Made by a program: the position numbers and the translations under genes. This document shows, piece by piece, positions 39,901 to 55,409 of a DNA stretch of 64,000 nucleotides (positions within the stretch are counted from its first letter, which is position 1; the number at the start of each line of letters is the position of its first letter). Origin of the DNA: Chrysomallon squamiferum (lineage: Eukaryota > Mollusca > Gastropoda > Neomphalida > Peltospiridae); contig CM022665.1 of assembly GCA_012295275.1 (NCBI GenBank), forward strand, positions 36,306,933-36,370,932. The letters run 5' to 3'. The notes under the pieces were generated by a model. It saw only the letters and a list, made by a program, of their open reading frames with translations, was not told the DNA's origin and made no database searches.

Positions 39901-42900
39901 CTCTGCGATTTGATTTTGTTTAATGAAAGATTTTATTTAAAGATGTGCCACCTATCAACAAGTCCCACACGCTCTCCCCTTACTCTGGACCAGCCTATCA
40001 ACGCACAGACAAATCGTTTCCAAGCAGATTATGAGATTCCTGGAATGCGCCATTTAACCACATTCATTTTGTTTATTGTAGCTCCCATTTCAAAGGGTCA
40101 TGGGGGTAAAAGATATTTGATTTTACTCTTGTTGATAAGAGAATGGCTCATGCAGTTTCTTCCCTGAAAATGGTTATTTTCTGATTTACCAAACAAATTC
40201 TGTCTATTTTGATTTCTTATCTTGTGGATTGTGTGAGTGTTTTGCCCCAACTTACAAATCAGATTTGCCAGATAATATGTTTTTACCTCAAGCAGGGTCT
40301 TTTGTTTGCCCTTCTGAAATAAGCTCTGCACAAATAAACTTTCAAAGTTTTATTGGCATGTAAGCATAAGTAAGTAAAGAAATATGAGTGGTGCTGAAGT
40401 GAAGTGGGATATCTAGCTAAATGTCATTATTATTATTACTGCTGATGCTGCTGCCACTGAAAATTTACATCTTAGGATTCCATTAAAGTCCAAACTGTCA
40501 CTTTCTCAAAGCCTTATGGTATTTTAGCAGAAAGCATAGACATTTATGAGGTATCTGTAGATGAAAATACTACTGTAAATGTACAGTGGATATGTGAATA
40601 CAGAAATGGATATCCATATAAGAAAACAATAAAGTTCATGTAGCTTTGGGTGTGTAAAGAGGAAAGTGGTAATGCATAGGTGCCATGGGATTCATTTGTC
40701 TTCCTTGCCCACATCTGAATAAAATAAAATAAAAAAGTGATGTGACATGCATTAATTACATATAACTGGTACAGTTGACAATCGCTTGCATCATTTCATC
40801 TGTTAGAATTCTAAGCACAAACAACTCAAACTTGACACTAAGTTAATAATAGACTTCAGTTGATTACACGAAGCAACTCAAAGTTGATTGTAAATGGCAA
40901 CATACTAAAATCTGTTACTCAAAGTTGACACAGAATGAACAACACACTAAAAATCTCTTACTCAGAATTAACAGTAAGTTAACAGTACACTAAAATATGT
41001 CACTCACATTCATTTTGACAATACGTGAATAACATACTGAAGTCTGTTACTCAAAGTTAATTGTGAGTGCACAGTACACTACATTTATTACTCAAAAATG
41101 AACAGTAACTAAAATCAATAACTCAAAGTTGACAGTAATTGAACAGTACACTAAAATGTTACTCATTGTTCATAATGAAAAGTACACTAGAATCTGTTTC
41201 TCATTCTGTATGTGGATTGAAATCAGCTTTACATATATCAGAAGATTTATGATCTGTATCTAGTTTAAAACACTCTGCACCATTTGTGTACTTAATAACA
41301 CAAATATATGCATCATTTTAATCTAAATGTGTGGAGATATGGGTCTAATTTTATAGAAGATACCTCATCTATCTTTATTGCGAAAGCTTCACTACTAGCC
41401 GCTCTGATAGAAATAAACACACCACACACACAGTTGTTAATCAAACTGCACTAAAACATCATATAATCAGCACATCATTTATTTTTGTCTTTCATTATGT
41501 TTACACAATGGACCCCTTGTAGCTGGGTACATCTTCCATGTGATAATAGGTTGAAGAGCTTGTTTGTAAAAGCATGTGTCCAGGCTGATATTATGTGTGT
41601 GTATTTTTAGGTACAAGAAACATACTAAAAGTGTATATATAACGTATGTGTGTGTGTGGATCTCCATAAAGATATAGATTTAGATACAGGTATACAGATG
41701 TAAATTTAGATATATATAGATACAAATATGTATACCGATGAGTTCTCATCATTATATGCATACACAGGGTACATACATACAGTGCTTAGAAATAGATCAT
41801 AATTTGACTTTCTTGTAAAAATAATACTTATAGAATTTTAAATATACCCTTTTTTTTTAGTATCAAGCCTTTATGTTGTGATTAAAGTGTTAAATTTAAT
41901 CTTTTGAATATTTTAAATGTATTATAATTTGTTTTTTATTTATTTTTTTATTTTTTTTATAATAGTAATAATTATGATAAATTAAAAGGACATTGATGCT
42001 TACATAAAATGGGAAAAAATGTAAGACTACTTTCATTATTCACTGATAAAAGATAAAAGCTAAAAAATGTATGTATGAACAATATATGGATAAAGAGTAA
42101 AGGTTTTAAAATGTTAATGAATAAATAAATGAATAATAAATAATAAGTAAAATTTTGTAAGAATACATAACAAAAGAAAAATTAAAGCTTTTATAATGAA
42201 TTAAAATGTGGAAAAATGTGTTTTGGAATGTCAATAAATGAATAATGAATAAAAGAAAGGAAAATGTTTACAATATTGGTGAATAGAAGGAAGAGTTTTT
42301 AAAATTTTAATAAATGAATAATGAATTAATAAGGGAGAAAGTTTAAAAAAACCTGAAGAAATAATAAGTGAATAAAAAAGGAAAATTTTAAAAGTTTGTC
42401 AGTGAATGACTAAATAAAATAAGAGATTTGAAAGTTTCCAGAAATTAACTTTAAAAAAAGGACAGATACTTAAAAGTTAAATTATCTGAGGAAACAAGAA
42501 ATTCTTTTTATTCTTTATATTCTTTGTATGTTTTGATAAAAATCTGAATCTCAGAATGGAATCAATGTACTAATAATAGTTTTACACAAGACTGCATTAC
42601 TTCATAAACATCACTGGATAAGAGTCCAGAGAGAAAAAGCATGAAAGAGTTTTAAAAAACAAAAACCTACTTGATGTACATAAAAATAAAGTATACATAG
42701 ACTGTTATCAATTTCTATCAAAAGCTACCAGGATTTGTTTGTCAGTAAATGCCATTAATGTTTTTGATTAGGTAAATCATATATCAAACGTTATAAAAAC
42801 AGGTAAATATAGAGAGTGTTGCAGCAACATTTAAAAAAATAAAAATAAATAAATAAATACATTTTTTAAAATTTATTTTTAATCTTAGAATGAAATAAGA

Positions 42901-45068
42901 AAATATACACATCAGAAAGAAAAAAGGAATTTCAAATAAAATGTGAAAACTACAAAAAAAAAATACAAAAATACACAAACAATGTTTACTAATATATTTT
43001 TTAGAATGTGACATTTGGAAAGTTTCAAGACATAAAAAACAGTGTATATGTATTTATATGTGTGTATACATCTGTATAGATGTGTGTGTGGGTGGGTGGG
43101 TGGGTGTGTGTGGACTAGTGGGGGCTGTAAGAAAAGCTAAACAGAAATGTCTCCAGGAAAGATCCTATCAGAATGTTTGTTAAAACATAGAAAGTAATGA
43201 GCCATTGCAAGTGATAACCAATGAATGTAAAATTTGTGATGCCTTCATGAGAACAAAGTGGCACTTTGTGTTTTTCTGGCAGTCCTCATTTGTAAAGAAT
43301 GTGATGTAACAGTTGAGAAAATTCTTGCTTTAATGTTGTTTGGTTAACAACACTGGTGGTAATGTGTTTAACAACTAATACATTATTTTATGATGATTAG
43401 ACATTTGTGGCATAAGGTTATTGTTACATAATATTTAAAAAGGGGATCTTAGTTACATACATGCATATCTGTACACTCATGCATAAATACCACATAAACA
43501 TACGCCCTCACGAATGTCAGTGCAGACTGTAGCTCAGTGTTAGAGTGCTCAACTGATTTATGGTTGGTCACAGGATAATCCTTCACAATAGATTCCAGCC
43601 ATTTTTTCAAAACTAGTTTATCAGTAGCCAATCTGATGGATGCACATACAAACATTTCCTTGACATTAATCTAGAAGTGGTAGATCATCAGTTTGCAACT
43701 TTTAGAACTTTGCTGTGACTTATATAAATTACTTCTTTCCTAACCAATATCCACATCCACATCTGATAGTGATGCCAGCTGATTGATCAAATACTATGAT
43801 ATATACTTTTCTTTCTATTGGAGTCATTTGATCTATTTACTGAAGACTGTCAATGAAGTCGAATATGAATAGCTCTAAATACATTATAGCACATATATAT
43901 TTGCAAGTGACAAGAGGTTTCCTCTCTTGCATCACGATACAAAAACAAAATGTTTGAATAATTGTGTTCTGAAAAATGAACTGATATAATAGTTATTTTT
44001 TCCTTCTTTAAATTTTTAACTTAACTCTCTTCTTATATATGCATAGACAGAGGTATATGTATATATTCGTGTGTGTGTGTGTGTGTGTGTGTGTGTTTAT
44101 ATGTCTGTCTGTTTTACCTTCTGTGTAAGTTTTGACATACACTTCAGCAATTAATACACAAACAGAATTGACATCACAAACATATAATATAAAAGTGCAC
44201 TTTAGTCTAACATTAAGTGAAATGTTTGTGTTTTTTTTGTTTTGTTTTTGTTTTAAAAAAAACAACTTCTCCATCTGTCATCAAATATGTTTTATGCTGT
44301 CTAACGAGATGTTTGATAAAAACACAGAGTTTTTATTTTTAAATATTTTTATCTTCGTAGTAATCTGGTTAGGGGAGGAATGTTATTAAACAAGTTAGCA
44401 GGATATGAAATCATTAAGTGTGTATGATATGATGGAAAAGCAAACAGTATTGACCCTGTTACTACTTACAGGTGGTTTTCTTAACTTTTTTACACTTCAT
44501 TACATTTACCACATAAATATTACATTCTTGTACTGGTTACTAGAAAAATATATGCTTGAATGAGGCAACTAGGTACATGAACTTGTTAATTTATATAGAA
44601 TGTGTTAATATATTGTACATTTTTATATAGAATGTAATTATATATTGTTCATTTTTATGTGGAATGTATTTATATCTACATTTATATATAGAATACACTG
44701 ATATTTTGTAGATTAATATGTAGAATATATTTATACATATATTTATAAATAAATGTGTTTATGTTTATGATACGAGAGTTAAGTTGTGTCTGATGTTGAA
44801 TGTTATGATTTATGATATTTACTAAATGACATTAAAATTCATATTAAATATGTATATTAAATTTCATCAAGAGGTTTTAGAATAATGTAAAATGTTTAGT
44901 GTTATATATTTTTACAATAAAGTCACAGATTACATTAATAATACTTTAATAGTAATATATATTTTTGACTTGGTATAGAATACAAGTCTTGAATTTGAAT
45001 ATTATGATCTTATAAAGTAAATAATAACAGGGAAATAATCAGATTTTATAATATCTTAACAGGATTAC

Positions 45069-45111
<43 letters not shown>

Positions 45112-45236
45112 GACCAACTTTATTAATATCAAAGGTTTATGTCCAGTAACAAATAAAACAAATCATATGAAATTATACTGATTGCATTTAAACTGTTGGT
45201 ACCATTACAAAAACATTTTTACATTTGTATTTCTTT

Positions 45237-45283
<47 letters not shown>

Positions 45284-46581
45284 TATAACTGTTATATCAG
45301 AATGTCTATTGATGATATCATTTTGTTTTATAAATCAGTTTTTATTTCAGTGCAATTTCCTAGCAATCTAATAATAAACATAGGCCAATACATTCATTGT
45401 ACACTTCTCTTTGAAAACTGAACACGGCATTATAAACTCTAAATGGATGTATAACAGATATATAATGTCATTTTAGTAATATATATTGTAGATTGAAATA
45501 CAGTATACAATAAGATTTGAATGATAAAGACAACAACTTACTATGTTAGTAAATTAAATCTGTATAATACACATATAATGTTGTTTTAATAATGTATACT
45601 GTAGATTTAAATATAGTATACAATAAGATTTGAATGATAAAGACAACAACTTACTATGTTAGTAAATTAAATCTGTATAATACACATATAATGTTGTTTT
45701 TAATAATGTATACTGTATTTAAATAAATTAAATCTGATGAATATATTAATAAATTAAATCTGTAATATATACATAATGTTGTTTTAAAATAAAATAAAAA
45801 AAAAAATAAAAAAATATATATATAGTATACAGATTTGAATGATGAAACCTATGACTACAATACACAGAAAATATGCATAATACATACACAGTAAAGCATT
45901 TTTTGAAAAATATACATTAATGACTTTTTAAAACAGCACAACTGGAACTGTAATGTTAGGAAAACTATGTGTTATCAGTGAAAGCTTAATATAATAAATA
46001 TCTCATGTCTTTCTAAAAATATACATGAAGACTTTTAATATAGAATACAAGTTCTGAATGATGAACACTACATCTACTATGTGTTCAGTAAATGAAAGCT
46101 ATTTATAACTAAACTACAATGACAGCAAAGAGCCACAGTTTTGGAAATGAAAACAGATGGAGAATCTCATAAACAACTGATGTCTTTTTGTAAATACTAA
46201 GGAATGGTCATAAAAATCTTATCTCATCACAAGTGATGGGTTGGGTTCCCATCATGGGTAAAATAGATTTCCCACCCACCTATATGAACATTGATAGAAA
46301 CATTTTTTTTTTTTTTTTTTTTTTTTTTGTTTGCCTTCAAGTGTTTAATAATTTATATGTCAACATTTATAAAGATTCTTTTATCTTCTTGATTTGCTGT
46401 TTGTAAGATATATATTTCTATATATTAAATTATCTTATATTATATTATATTATTTTTTTTAATTATTTTTTATTTTAATTATTATTATTTTTATTATTAT
46501 TATTTTATTATTATTATTAATATGATTATTACTATTATTATTATTATTACTACTACTACTATTTTATGATTCAAAGTAAGG

Positions 46582-46634
<53 letters not shown>

Positions 46635-47002
46635 TCATGTGTGCATGCAAATGTATGTATATGTGAAAAGGTGTGTAAGTTCATACATGTAAATGTTTGT
46701 ATCTGCTTACAGTATGATGTTGAATTGGTTTTACACAGGGTATTTTGTTGATGCAGTCCATTAAATATCCATTAATCTATTTTATGTAATCAAAAAACAC
46801 ACATAAATTGTCATTACCTGGTTATATATCTTTTTAAGTCTTTTTATGTGGTTTTAGAAATTACATGCAAATGAATTTTAATCAATTTATTGCTGGAAAA
46901 TATTTAATGTTTTTCAGTTAATGTAAAAAGTGTTATATTTCTAATTTATTTATAAGTCTGTGTAAATGTTATAATAAAATTATATTTTATGTCATGATCA
47001 TA

Positions 47003-47079
<77 letters not shown>

Positions 47080-48152
47080 TTATGCAACAAAACTCATGAA
47101 CACATAAATATATAATCCACAATGTGAAAAATACAAATTATTTTAAAACCCAACCATGAGAAGTTAAAAATATACAAGGAATCTCCTTTGGCATGTTTTC
47201 ATTTTGCATATTTCTTAAGACCTGTTATTTTACTGCCATGGTTTATTATTAGCAAACGTTATCATCACTTTCCATTTCACACACACACACACACTCACAC
47301 AAACAAATTAAAAGCTACAAAATACAACAGCACTTCAAAATATATTCCTATTACTAAATACTTTTTTTATCACTTCTTTGTTTTCCTTTTTCCTTCAGCC
47401 TGTAAAGGAGCTGACTTCAGGATTTTGTGTGAGGATAAACACAGGGGCTCCCATTCCACCTGGTGCTGATGCTGTTGTCCAAGTTGAAGACACAGTCTTG
47501 GTCAAGGATGCTGATGATGGCAAAACAGAATTGGAAATCCGTATTGAAGTTCTGCCTAAAGTTGGCCAGGATATCAGGTTCAGCAAATAAACTTTTTGTT
47601 TTGTACAGTAGCTTTCTTAAAGTATACCTAGTAACACATAGTCTAAATACAATTTACAAACCTCCATGTCATTTGAATGTTTCAATAAATTGACACCAGA
47701 CTTTATTAATAAAAGAGTTTTGTGATAAGCCCAGTGCACTGCAGTTTTACTATTCACATTTCTATATACAACAAATTTGTGTCACCAAAATATATGAAAG
47801 TATAGAAAATATATTAAGCCTTTTGTTCAAACTCCCACAGCAATACCTTAATCTAACATACACACACTAATTTGTACAGCTATTCCACAAGTCTGTAATT
47901 ACTATTGATGCATGAAGCACCATTATTCAAGACTTTTGCAATTTCATTCATACATATATATATATACATACATACATGCATATACAACACTCCAATTCAA
48001 AATTTATATAACCTAAAATTACTCTTTTGAAACCTTTATATTTGTGCTCTTTAAATATTTCATTTTATTTATTTTTTTATTTTTTTTATGACCATTTTTT
48101 TCCAGACCTTGAAATGCATATATAACAAAAATCCTTTTCAGTGTAACATCTT

Positions 48153-48190
<38 letters not shown>

Positions 48191-48818
48191 TTTTTTTTTT
48201 TAATTTTTCATATATTCTATTTTTTAATTTTTCATTACTTTGTTTCTGTACATTACCATTTTTACTCTGTTACTCCAAACTTGCAAACCCCCCACATACT
48301 GACATACACAAATCCCATTCAGTTTTTACATAACCTTCAAATTTATTACACTTTTAAATCCTTAATGTTCATGTTCATTATCATATTTTTTTCTCTCCCT
48401 CTTCATTTTGTTGTTTTGAACTGTTACCTATAGTTATTACATCTGTAGTTCTTGTTAGTGTTTTGCTTTCTTTTTTAACTTTATAGCAGGAAATGTAAAA
48501 CATCCAATTAGTTCTGGCTCATATGACCTGTAGCTGAATGTGTTTCCAGAAACTATTCAGTGTGGAGAAAAATGAAAATATTATCACTGTAGAAGTAAAA
48601 CATTATCTCTCAGTCATTCTCACTCCCTAACTCTTCTTATTTTCTTCTTTCTGGAGTTTTTTTTTCTTTTCTTTTTTTTGACTATCCCTTCTCTCTGTCT
48701 TTCTGACTTTCAGATTTGATTTTATTTCTGACTTTTACTCTAATTTTATTTCTCAACCTCTCATTTTCCTTCATTCTGTCTGTCATTCCTTTTCACTAAT
48801 TTTCTGCCATTTTCTGTT

Positions 48819-48917
<99 letters not shown>

Positions 48918-51567
48918 GTTTCTCAGCACCCTTCTCTCTCACCTACATACTTAGTTATAAAGGTGAAAGACAAGATGGTTCTTTTCTTTGGTGTCTAAAC
49001 AATTATTAACACCAGACAGCAACACACTTAATGTACAATAATGAATTATTTTAAGAAAAAGAAGCCAGAAATACCTTCTGACACACTTTGTAAGAGCAAG
49101 TGCACTGTGCATGTAATCAGATTATTATCACCAGCTTAATACACAAATATATAGATATACTAATATGAATAAAATGCAGTAATTTCTTTCAAATGAAGTA
49201 TTCATGAATGTTCACACATTTAATACTATTACTACTACTTCTACCACTCCTACAACTACTACTACTACTACTACTTCTACTGTTACCTTTAGAACCACTA
49301 TTTCTACTGCTCTTGTTGCTTCTGTTTCTCCTGTTATTATTAATATTGTTGTTGTTAATATCATCACTTTATTATTATCTGCATCATCGTTATCATCATT
49401 ATATTTATCATTATTCCATTATTATCATGGTCATCATCTTCATAATTATTACTGTTACTATTCTGAATAGGCCAAAAGGATCTGATATAGAGAGTGGTGA
49501 AAAGATTCTGTGTAAAGGACAAAAGCTGGGTCCCTCTGAGCTGGGTCTGCTAGCCACGGCGGGTGTGGTTTCAGTGTTGTGTGTCGGGCAGCCAGTTGTT
49601 GGTGTCATGTCTACAGGAAATGAGGTAATAACTCTCTTAGAAATAGAAACTATGTTTTCTGACTTTAAGTTTACGAAGTATAAGGTGTCTGTGTATGTGT
49701 GTGTGTGTATGTTTATAAACATTTAGTGCTTATTTTGTTTATTGCTTTTACCAGCCTTTGTTTAAAATAAAGATGAGAAAGTAACAAGACTTAGATGATG
49801 CATGAAGGCTAACATTTTCCCATTTTTCATCTGATGTTATTTTATCCATAGAAATGTAAAAATATCCTAAAAGACTGAGGATTTTGAAATTATGCAATGA
49901 TTTTGCATTTCTCTGTCAAAATGATACTTTAAAAAAATAAAAAAAAAAAAAAATAGAATAAGAAATAATAATACAAAATTTATCATTAGCAGAGATTGTT
50001 GTTAATGGACAGATAAAACAATGATGTAGAAAATATGCCAGCACTTTTTTGTTGTTTTATTTTTTATTTTTTTATTTTTTGTGGGGAGGTATTATGTAAT
50101 ATACTATTTGTATATAATGGTTTCTAAAGTTCTTAAAAATGTATTTGTTTTTAGTGTACTGTATTCATTATTATGTTTTATTTCTTCTTCTGTTTTTCTT
50201 TGTTTATTTCTTTTATTTTTACTTTCATTTATTTTTTCTTTCTTTTCTTTCTTTTTAACATTACTTTTTTCATTCTGACATTGTTTTATTTTTTTCCATC
50301 TCTTTCCAGTTTTCTACTATTTTTCTTCTGTTATTTCTTTTTTTTCATTCTTTTTATCTTTTTTCTTTCCCCCACAGAGACTAAAGTGTCAGAAAATGTC
50401 TTACATAATTTTTTATTTAAAAATTATTTATGAAAACTCTGAAAAGATTATCTTACATGAATATTTATTTTTATCATGAATATTAGTTGGTTCAAATAAT
50501 ATTTACAAACATTAAACAAATATCAGTCAAAGAACTGGCCCAAAATCTTTATATTAAGGCCACTATCAACATTTTATCTCCTGTTTATTTTACAAATAAT
50601 AAATTACAATAATTACAACTTATTCCAACTATTCTGATAATGAAAGGAAAATAGGAGGAGGCAAAGATAAGATGTTTAAAAAAAAAAAAAAAAATTAAAA
50701 ATAGAAGTAGAAGAAAAAGAAAAAAGGAAAAAAAAGTGAAATTTTTGGAAAGTGTTTCTTGGAACCATATGTTGCATATAATAGCAAATGTTGGATAACA
50801 TCCATGGACCTGTGATATGTACTTTTTGAAAAGTATTCTTTACTAAAAGTTATCCAGCAGTGGTTGTTGTTTTTTCACTATGTCAGTTTTAGAAACAGAA
50901 AATTTCTTAAAGTTATGCACATACATATGGCCTGTAACAATAATTTTCGGCTTACGTCAGTCTGATGTTATCCCAAAAATTCCTGTGATGACTTTAGTTG
51001 TAATGTTTTTTTTTACATTCACAGTTTGAAAATATATACATGCACATATGCACACACACACACACACACATTAATATCATCAATAGCATCAGTATTTTAA
51101 AGGAATGTACATTGTTTTGTTTGAAAAAGTTGAAACAGAAAAGAAAAGAAAACATTTAATTAACATGGTGTTAGCTAGAACAAATTACAAAATTGAAAAA
51201 GACAAAACATGTTAAAAAGATATCAGTTGGGAAAAACAAACCTCTGGTTAAATCATTTTACATATTTTAGATTTGAATCCATATCTTGAAATATTTTCCA
51301 TTAAATCTCCCACACTTTCACAAGTGAATGACTTTACAGTGGTATGATTAATATGGCAACACTTACGAATTCTTCCATCACATTTAATATTAACAAATAT
51401 GGATAATTGTTGTCATGTGCTGGAAGAAAAGGAAAGTTTTATTTTTAAGATCTCCTTTTTTTCTTTTTTATCTAGTTGTTATAGGTTAAGCAGCATAAAT
51501 GTCATTTTGTACTCTTGAATGTTATGAAAGAATGTTGGAATGATGGAGAAGAGTAGGGAAAGGGGAA

Positions 51568-51651
<84 letters not shown>

Positions 51652-53767
51652 CACGTATGAGCAAGAGTGAGAGAAAGAAAAGGAATGTGAAGAAGAGAAT
51701 ATGATAACAGTAATAGAAAGAAAACTGTAAAAGAATTTTAAGAAGTAAAAGAGTTAGAAAAGAGAATGTGGTAAATAAAACTGAATGAATAAAAGAATTG
51801 TAATATGGAAAAAATTAAAGAATAAGAGAAAGATGAAAGAAGACAATGTAAATGAAGACAGTTGGTGATCACATCTATGGTGTTTTAAAACATTTTGTTA
51901 TTACAAAATCATGTATTGGATCCATATTATCTTGAAATAAATTAAAAGTGTTGATATATCAATAAATAATTTTTTTATTCACTTAGATATCAGAAATAAA
52001 TTACATTTATTTGTTGATTTATTCATTCATTCATTCGTACATTCATCTACAAACAATGCTGCCAATCCCATGTATTTTAGTACTGAAACAAATACAACAT
52101 TAAGACACAGGAACTTCACAGAGCACATTGAATGAATTAAAACAACAGCTGAAACTTCCCAGTCTTGTACCTCAGTGATGGACATAATGAGAAATAATGG
52201 GGGATGGAAGTCAGTGTCCTGCTGTTTGGGGAGGGTGGGAGTAGTGAAGAGATTTACAAACAAATTATGACTGACATTAATTGACTTGACATAAGTGAGG
52301 AACAATTACAGTGATTGCACTTTTTCTTCAAATGTCAGCCACATGCAGGTGATTCTTAAAGACAATTGTTTGCACAGACCAGAGTAAATCTAATTTGTCA
52401 AAGACTAGCTCTGAGAACAGTTTCCCCCCTCCAAATGGGTTTAGTATTATTTCTTCAGCAGTTTGTTTCTCAAATCAGTCTGTTAGTGGGTGGAGGTTGG
52501 TGTTGGAGCTGGTTATGTCATTCACGTTGTGTCCCATCTGCTTATGTGATTAGTTAAAATGATAGCATTAAACAAATTGTGATTTTTTTTTTTTCTGTTA
52601 GTTTTCAAACACCTGCATGGAAGCCTGTGAAGACTGCTTGACCTGTTGTGTCATTAGTACTTATTATTTCCAGTGATAAATTACCATAGAGTGGACATTC
52701 AGCTTCACTGAATATAGTGCAGTGTGTATTGCGTACTGTATTGTAATGATTATGTTAAAAGCCTTATGTATTACAACTCTTGTATTTTATAAGAGTCATA
52801 TGTTAAAAGCCTCATGTGTCCAAGCCATGGGTGTTTAAGTCTTCATATGTTACAAGTCTTTATTATAAGTGTCATATGTTACAAGTCTTTATTATAAGTT
52901 ATATGTTATGTCTTTATTATAAGTGTCATATGTTACAAGTCTTTATTATAAGTTATATGTTATAAGTCTTTATTATAAGTGTCATGTGTTACAAGTCTTT
53001 ATTATAAGTGTCATGTTACAAGTCTTTATTATAAGTTATATGTTACAAGTCTTTATTATAAGTGTCATATGATACAATACTTTATTATAAGTGCCATATG
53101 TTACAAGCCTTTATAATAAGTGTCATGTTACAAGCCTTTATTATAAGTGTCATATGTTACAAGTCTTTATTGTAAGTGCCATATATTAGTAGCCTTTATT
53201 GTAAGTGTCATATGTTACAAACCTTTATTATAAGTACCGTATGTTACAAGCCTTTATTGTGAGTGTGATGATACAAGTCTTTATTATATTGTCATATGTT
53301 ACAAGTCTTGATTATAACTCATATGCTACAAGCCTTATGTTATAAGCATCTGTGTTACAAGTTTCATCTGTTATAACCCTCATTTGTTATAAGCTTCATT
53401 TGATACATGCATCACGAGTTATTAACATTGTATAATACAGTTATTGTGTGTTTGTATATTACCAGCCTCTTTGTAGTACTTGTTTCATTAAAAGCCTTAT
53501 GTATTACAAGCCTGATGTCGAGCAGTATTTTTGTTATGTGAGCATTCAAAAGTTCAATATAATATTTATCCTTTTAAACATGTAACAGCCACATAAAACA
53601 TAAATTGAATAAAGAAAAAAAAAAAATGTTTAGTAACTTTATATGAAAACCATTACATTTATTAATCTAAAAAATAATTGAAAAGATGTTCTAAGGACTT
53701 TCAGTTTGGTATTTTTAATTTTGTTTTTCCCTCTTCTAATGGTGATGAAGATGATGACTTTTATTAT

Positions 53768-53806
<39 letters not shown>

Positions 53807-55367
53807 ATTACTTTTAATACTGTCTGCATATTAGGAAACTGCAGGTTTATTTCATTTGATACAATATAGAAATGAATTATTACCAGTTAAAATTAATTGT
53901 AATATGAGATGATAAGAACCATCATTTATTTTGGAAAGGTATTTATTTCATTTACATCAATATTTCAGGTATGTGTGTATACATGTTGAAATTTCAGAAA
54001 CATGCAGACACACACAACCACATGCCAAAATAACTAACAGAAACAAAATCTTAAAGACAAAGAAAAAGATAGATATGTTTGTGTTTGACATCACCTGGGC
54101 AGTGATATATATTATATATATATGAGTGTGTGTGTTATTTACTTGCCTTACTGAAGCTAAATTAAACTGAAAACACATGTTAACATCATAATGACATACT
54201 GCTGTTTCCAGGTCAGCCATATTAAGAGGCTGTAGTGGTAGGTAGCCAACAGACTTGCCACAACCAACAAAGATAACTGTTAAACTGGTATCATAAAACA
54301 ATTTTCTAACCCAAAAATAAATAATATTAAATTATGAAAGGAGTGGTGGAAAGTGTGGTATGGAATCAATTATACAGGGATGATGTCATTATTGAAACTG
54401 TATAATGCTGTTATAAAACAATCAGATGATGAGTAAAGGATATTTTATTTATTTATGTAGTTATTACTGTATTAGTTTACAGTTGTATGATGTCACATAT
54501 ATGGTTAAATGCCATGCATATAAGGAAAGTGGAAACTGATTACTGTCAAACTATGGGCTAATCATTTTTTATTTGTATGTGTCTGGAGGTGGGAGTGTGT
54601 GTGGATGTAGGTAATTTGTGGCCTGTCTCCATCAGAGAACTGTTAAAGCAGGTCTGTCATCAACAAAATTTCTGACCTCACCAGGAGAATTCTGTCCAAG
54701 AGAGGTTTTGATTAGCTGCAAGAAATCCATTATATACACCTTCCCACACACAGCAAATCACATAAACCAGCCACCAGTCACTGACAGGAAAGGGAATTTA
54801 TCTTAGTGGGTGCACCAAGGTTTGTTGATCTTGTGACCCTTCATGCCTCAGTCTTACACACTAACCACTGAGCCACAACCTGCTTGACAATCTGATGATG
54901 TCATCACAGAGCAAGAGAACCATGACTTTACTGACGTTCCTGGAAGTCTTGTGCTGTTTATTGGTACTCACACTTATGTTAGCAGAACAAATAGTATACT
55001 TTTCACTTATATCATATTTACAGAGCTATAAACAAATGAAAATGTATCCAAGTTAAGAAAGTCTACTGCAAGACCAGCTGAAGTGTATAAGTGGTGTCAT
55101 TTGAATCAGCTGCCCTCCACATGACACAGGGTCCTGGTTGGGCGGGTCAGGTAACACAGACAGTCACTTAAAACAGGTGTGACAACACTCACACTTTACA
55201 CATACATTATTTACATTGAAATCACAAACACAGATTCCTCTCTCATATTTCCTCCAGCCAGTTCCTGTATGTTTTCAATACTTCTCCAACACCAGGGAAT
55301 ATGAGTTAAATAACTCTAATAATATGGTCACCAGAGACCTATTTCTTTTATTATTAATAATATTAGT

Positions 55368-55409
<42 letters not shown>

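Larger units (their letters stand above)
38761..47398. other. Large gephyrin intron (8.6 kb)
   Basis: Between the DGYAV-side exon and the exon for [13 protein letters not shown]. No exon recognised on either strand. Contents: AT-rich DNA, one non-repetitive island (39945-40340), a degenerate tandem array (40800-41200), a SINE-like fragment (43515-43670), (TG)n, (ATT)n, poly(T) and (TC)n runs, and a 113-bp tandem array (45443-45790). Confidence 0.7.

Noticed and set aside
43528-43600. Possible tRNA gene
   Set aside because: Only A and B box resemblance; no paired acceptor stem or anticodon arm could be drawn, and related copies occur elsewhere, so a SINE fragment fits better.
49204-49470. Thr/Leu-rich open frames over the (ACT)n tract before gephyrin exon 13
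   Set aside because: Low-complexity translation of a microsatellite; the real coding part begins at 49471 after a clear acceptor.
52027-52305. 92-codon open frame on minus in a gephyrin intron
   Set aside because: No family resemblance and no splice or start context; it may only reflect a less AT-rich island.
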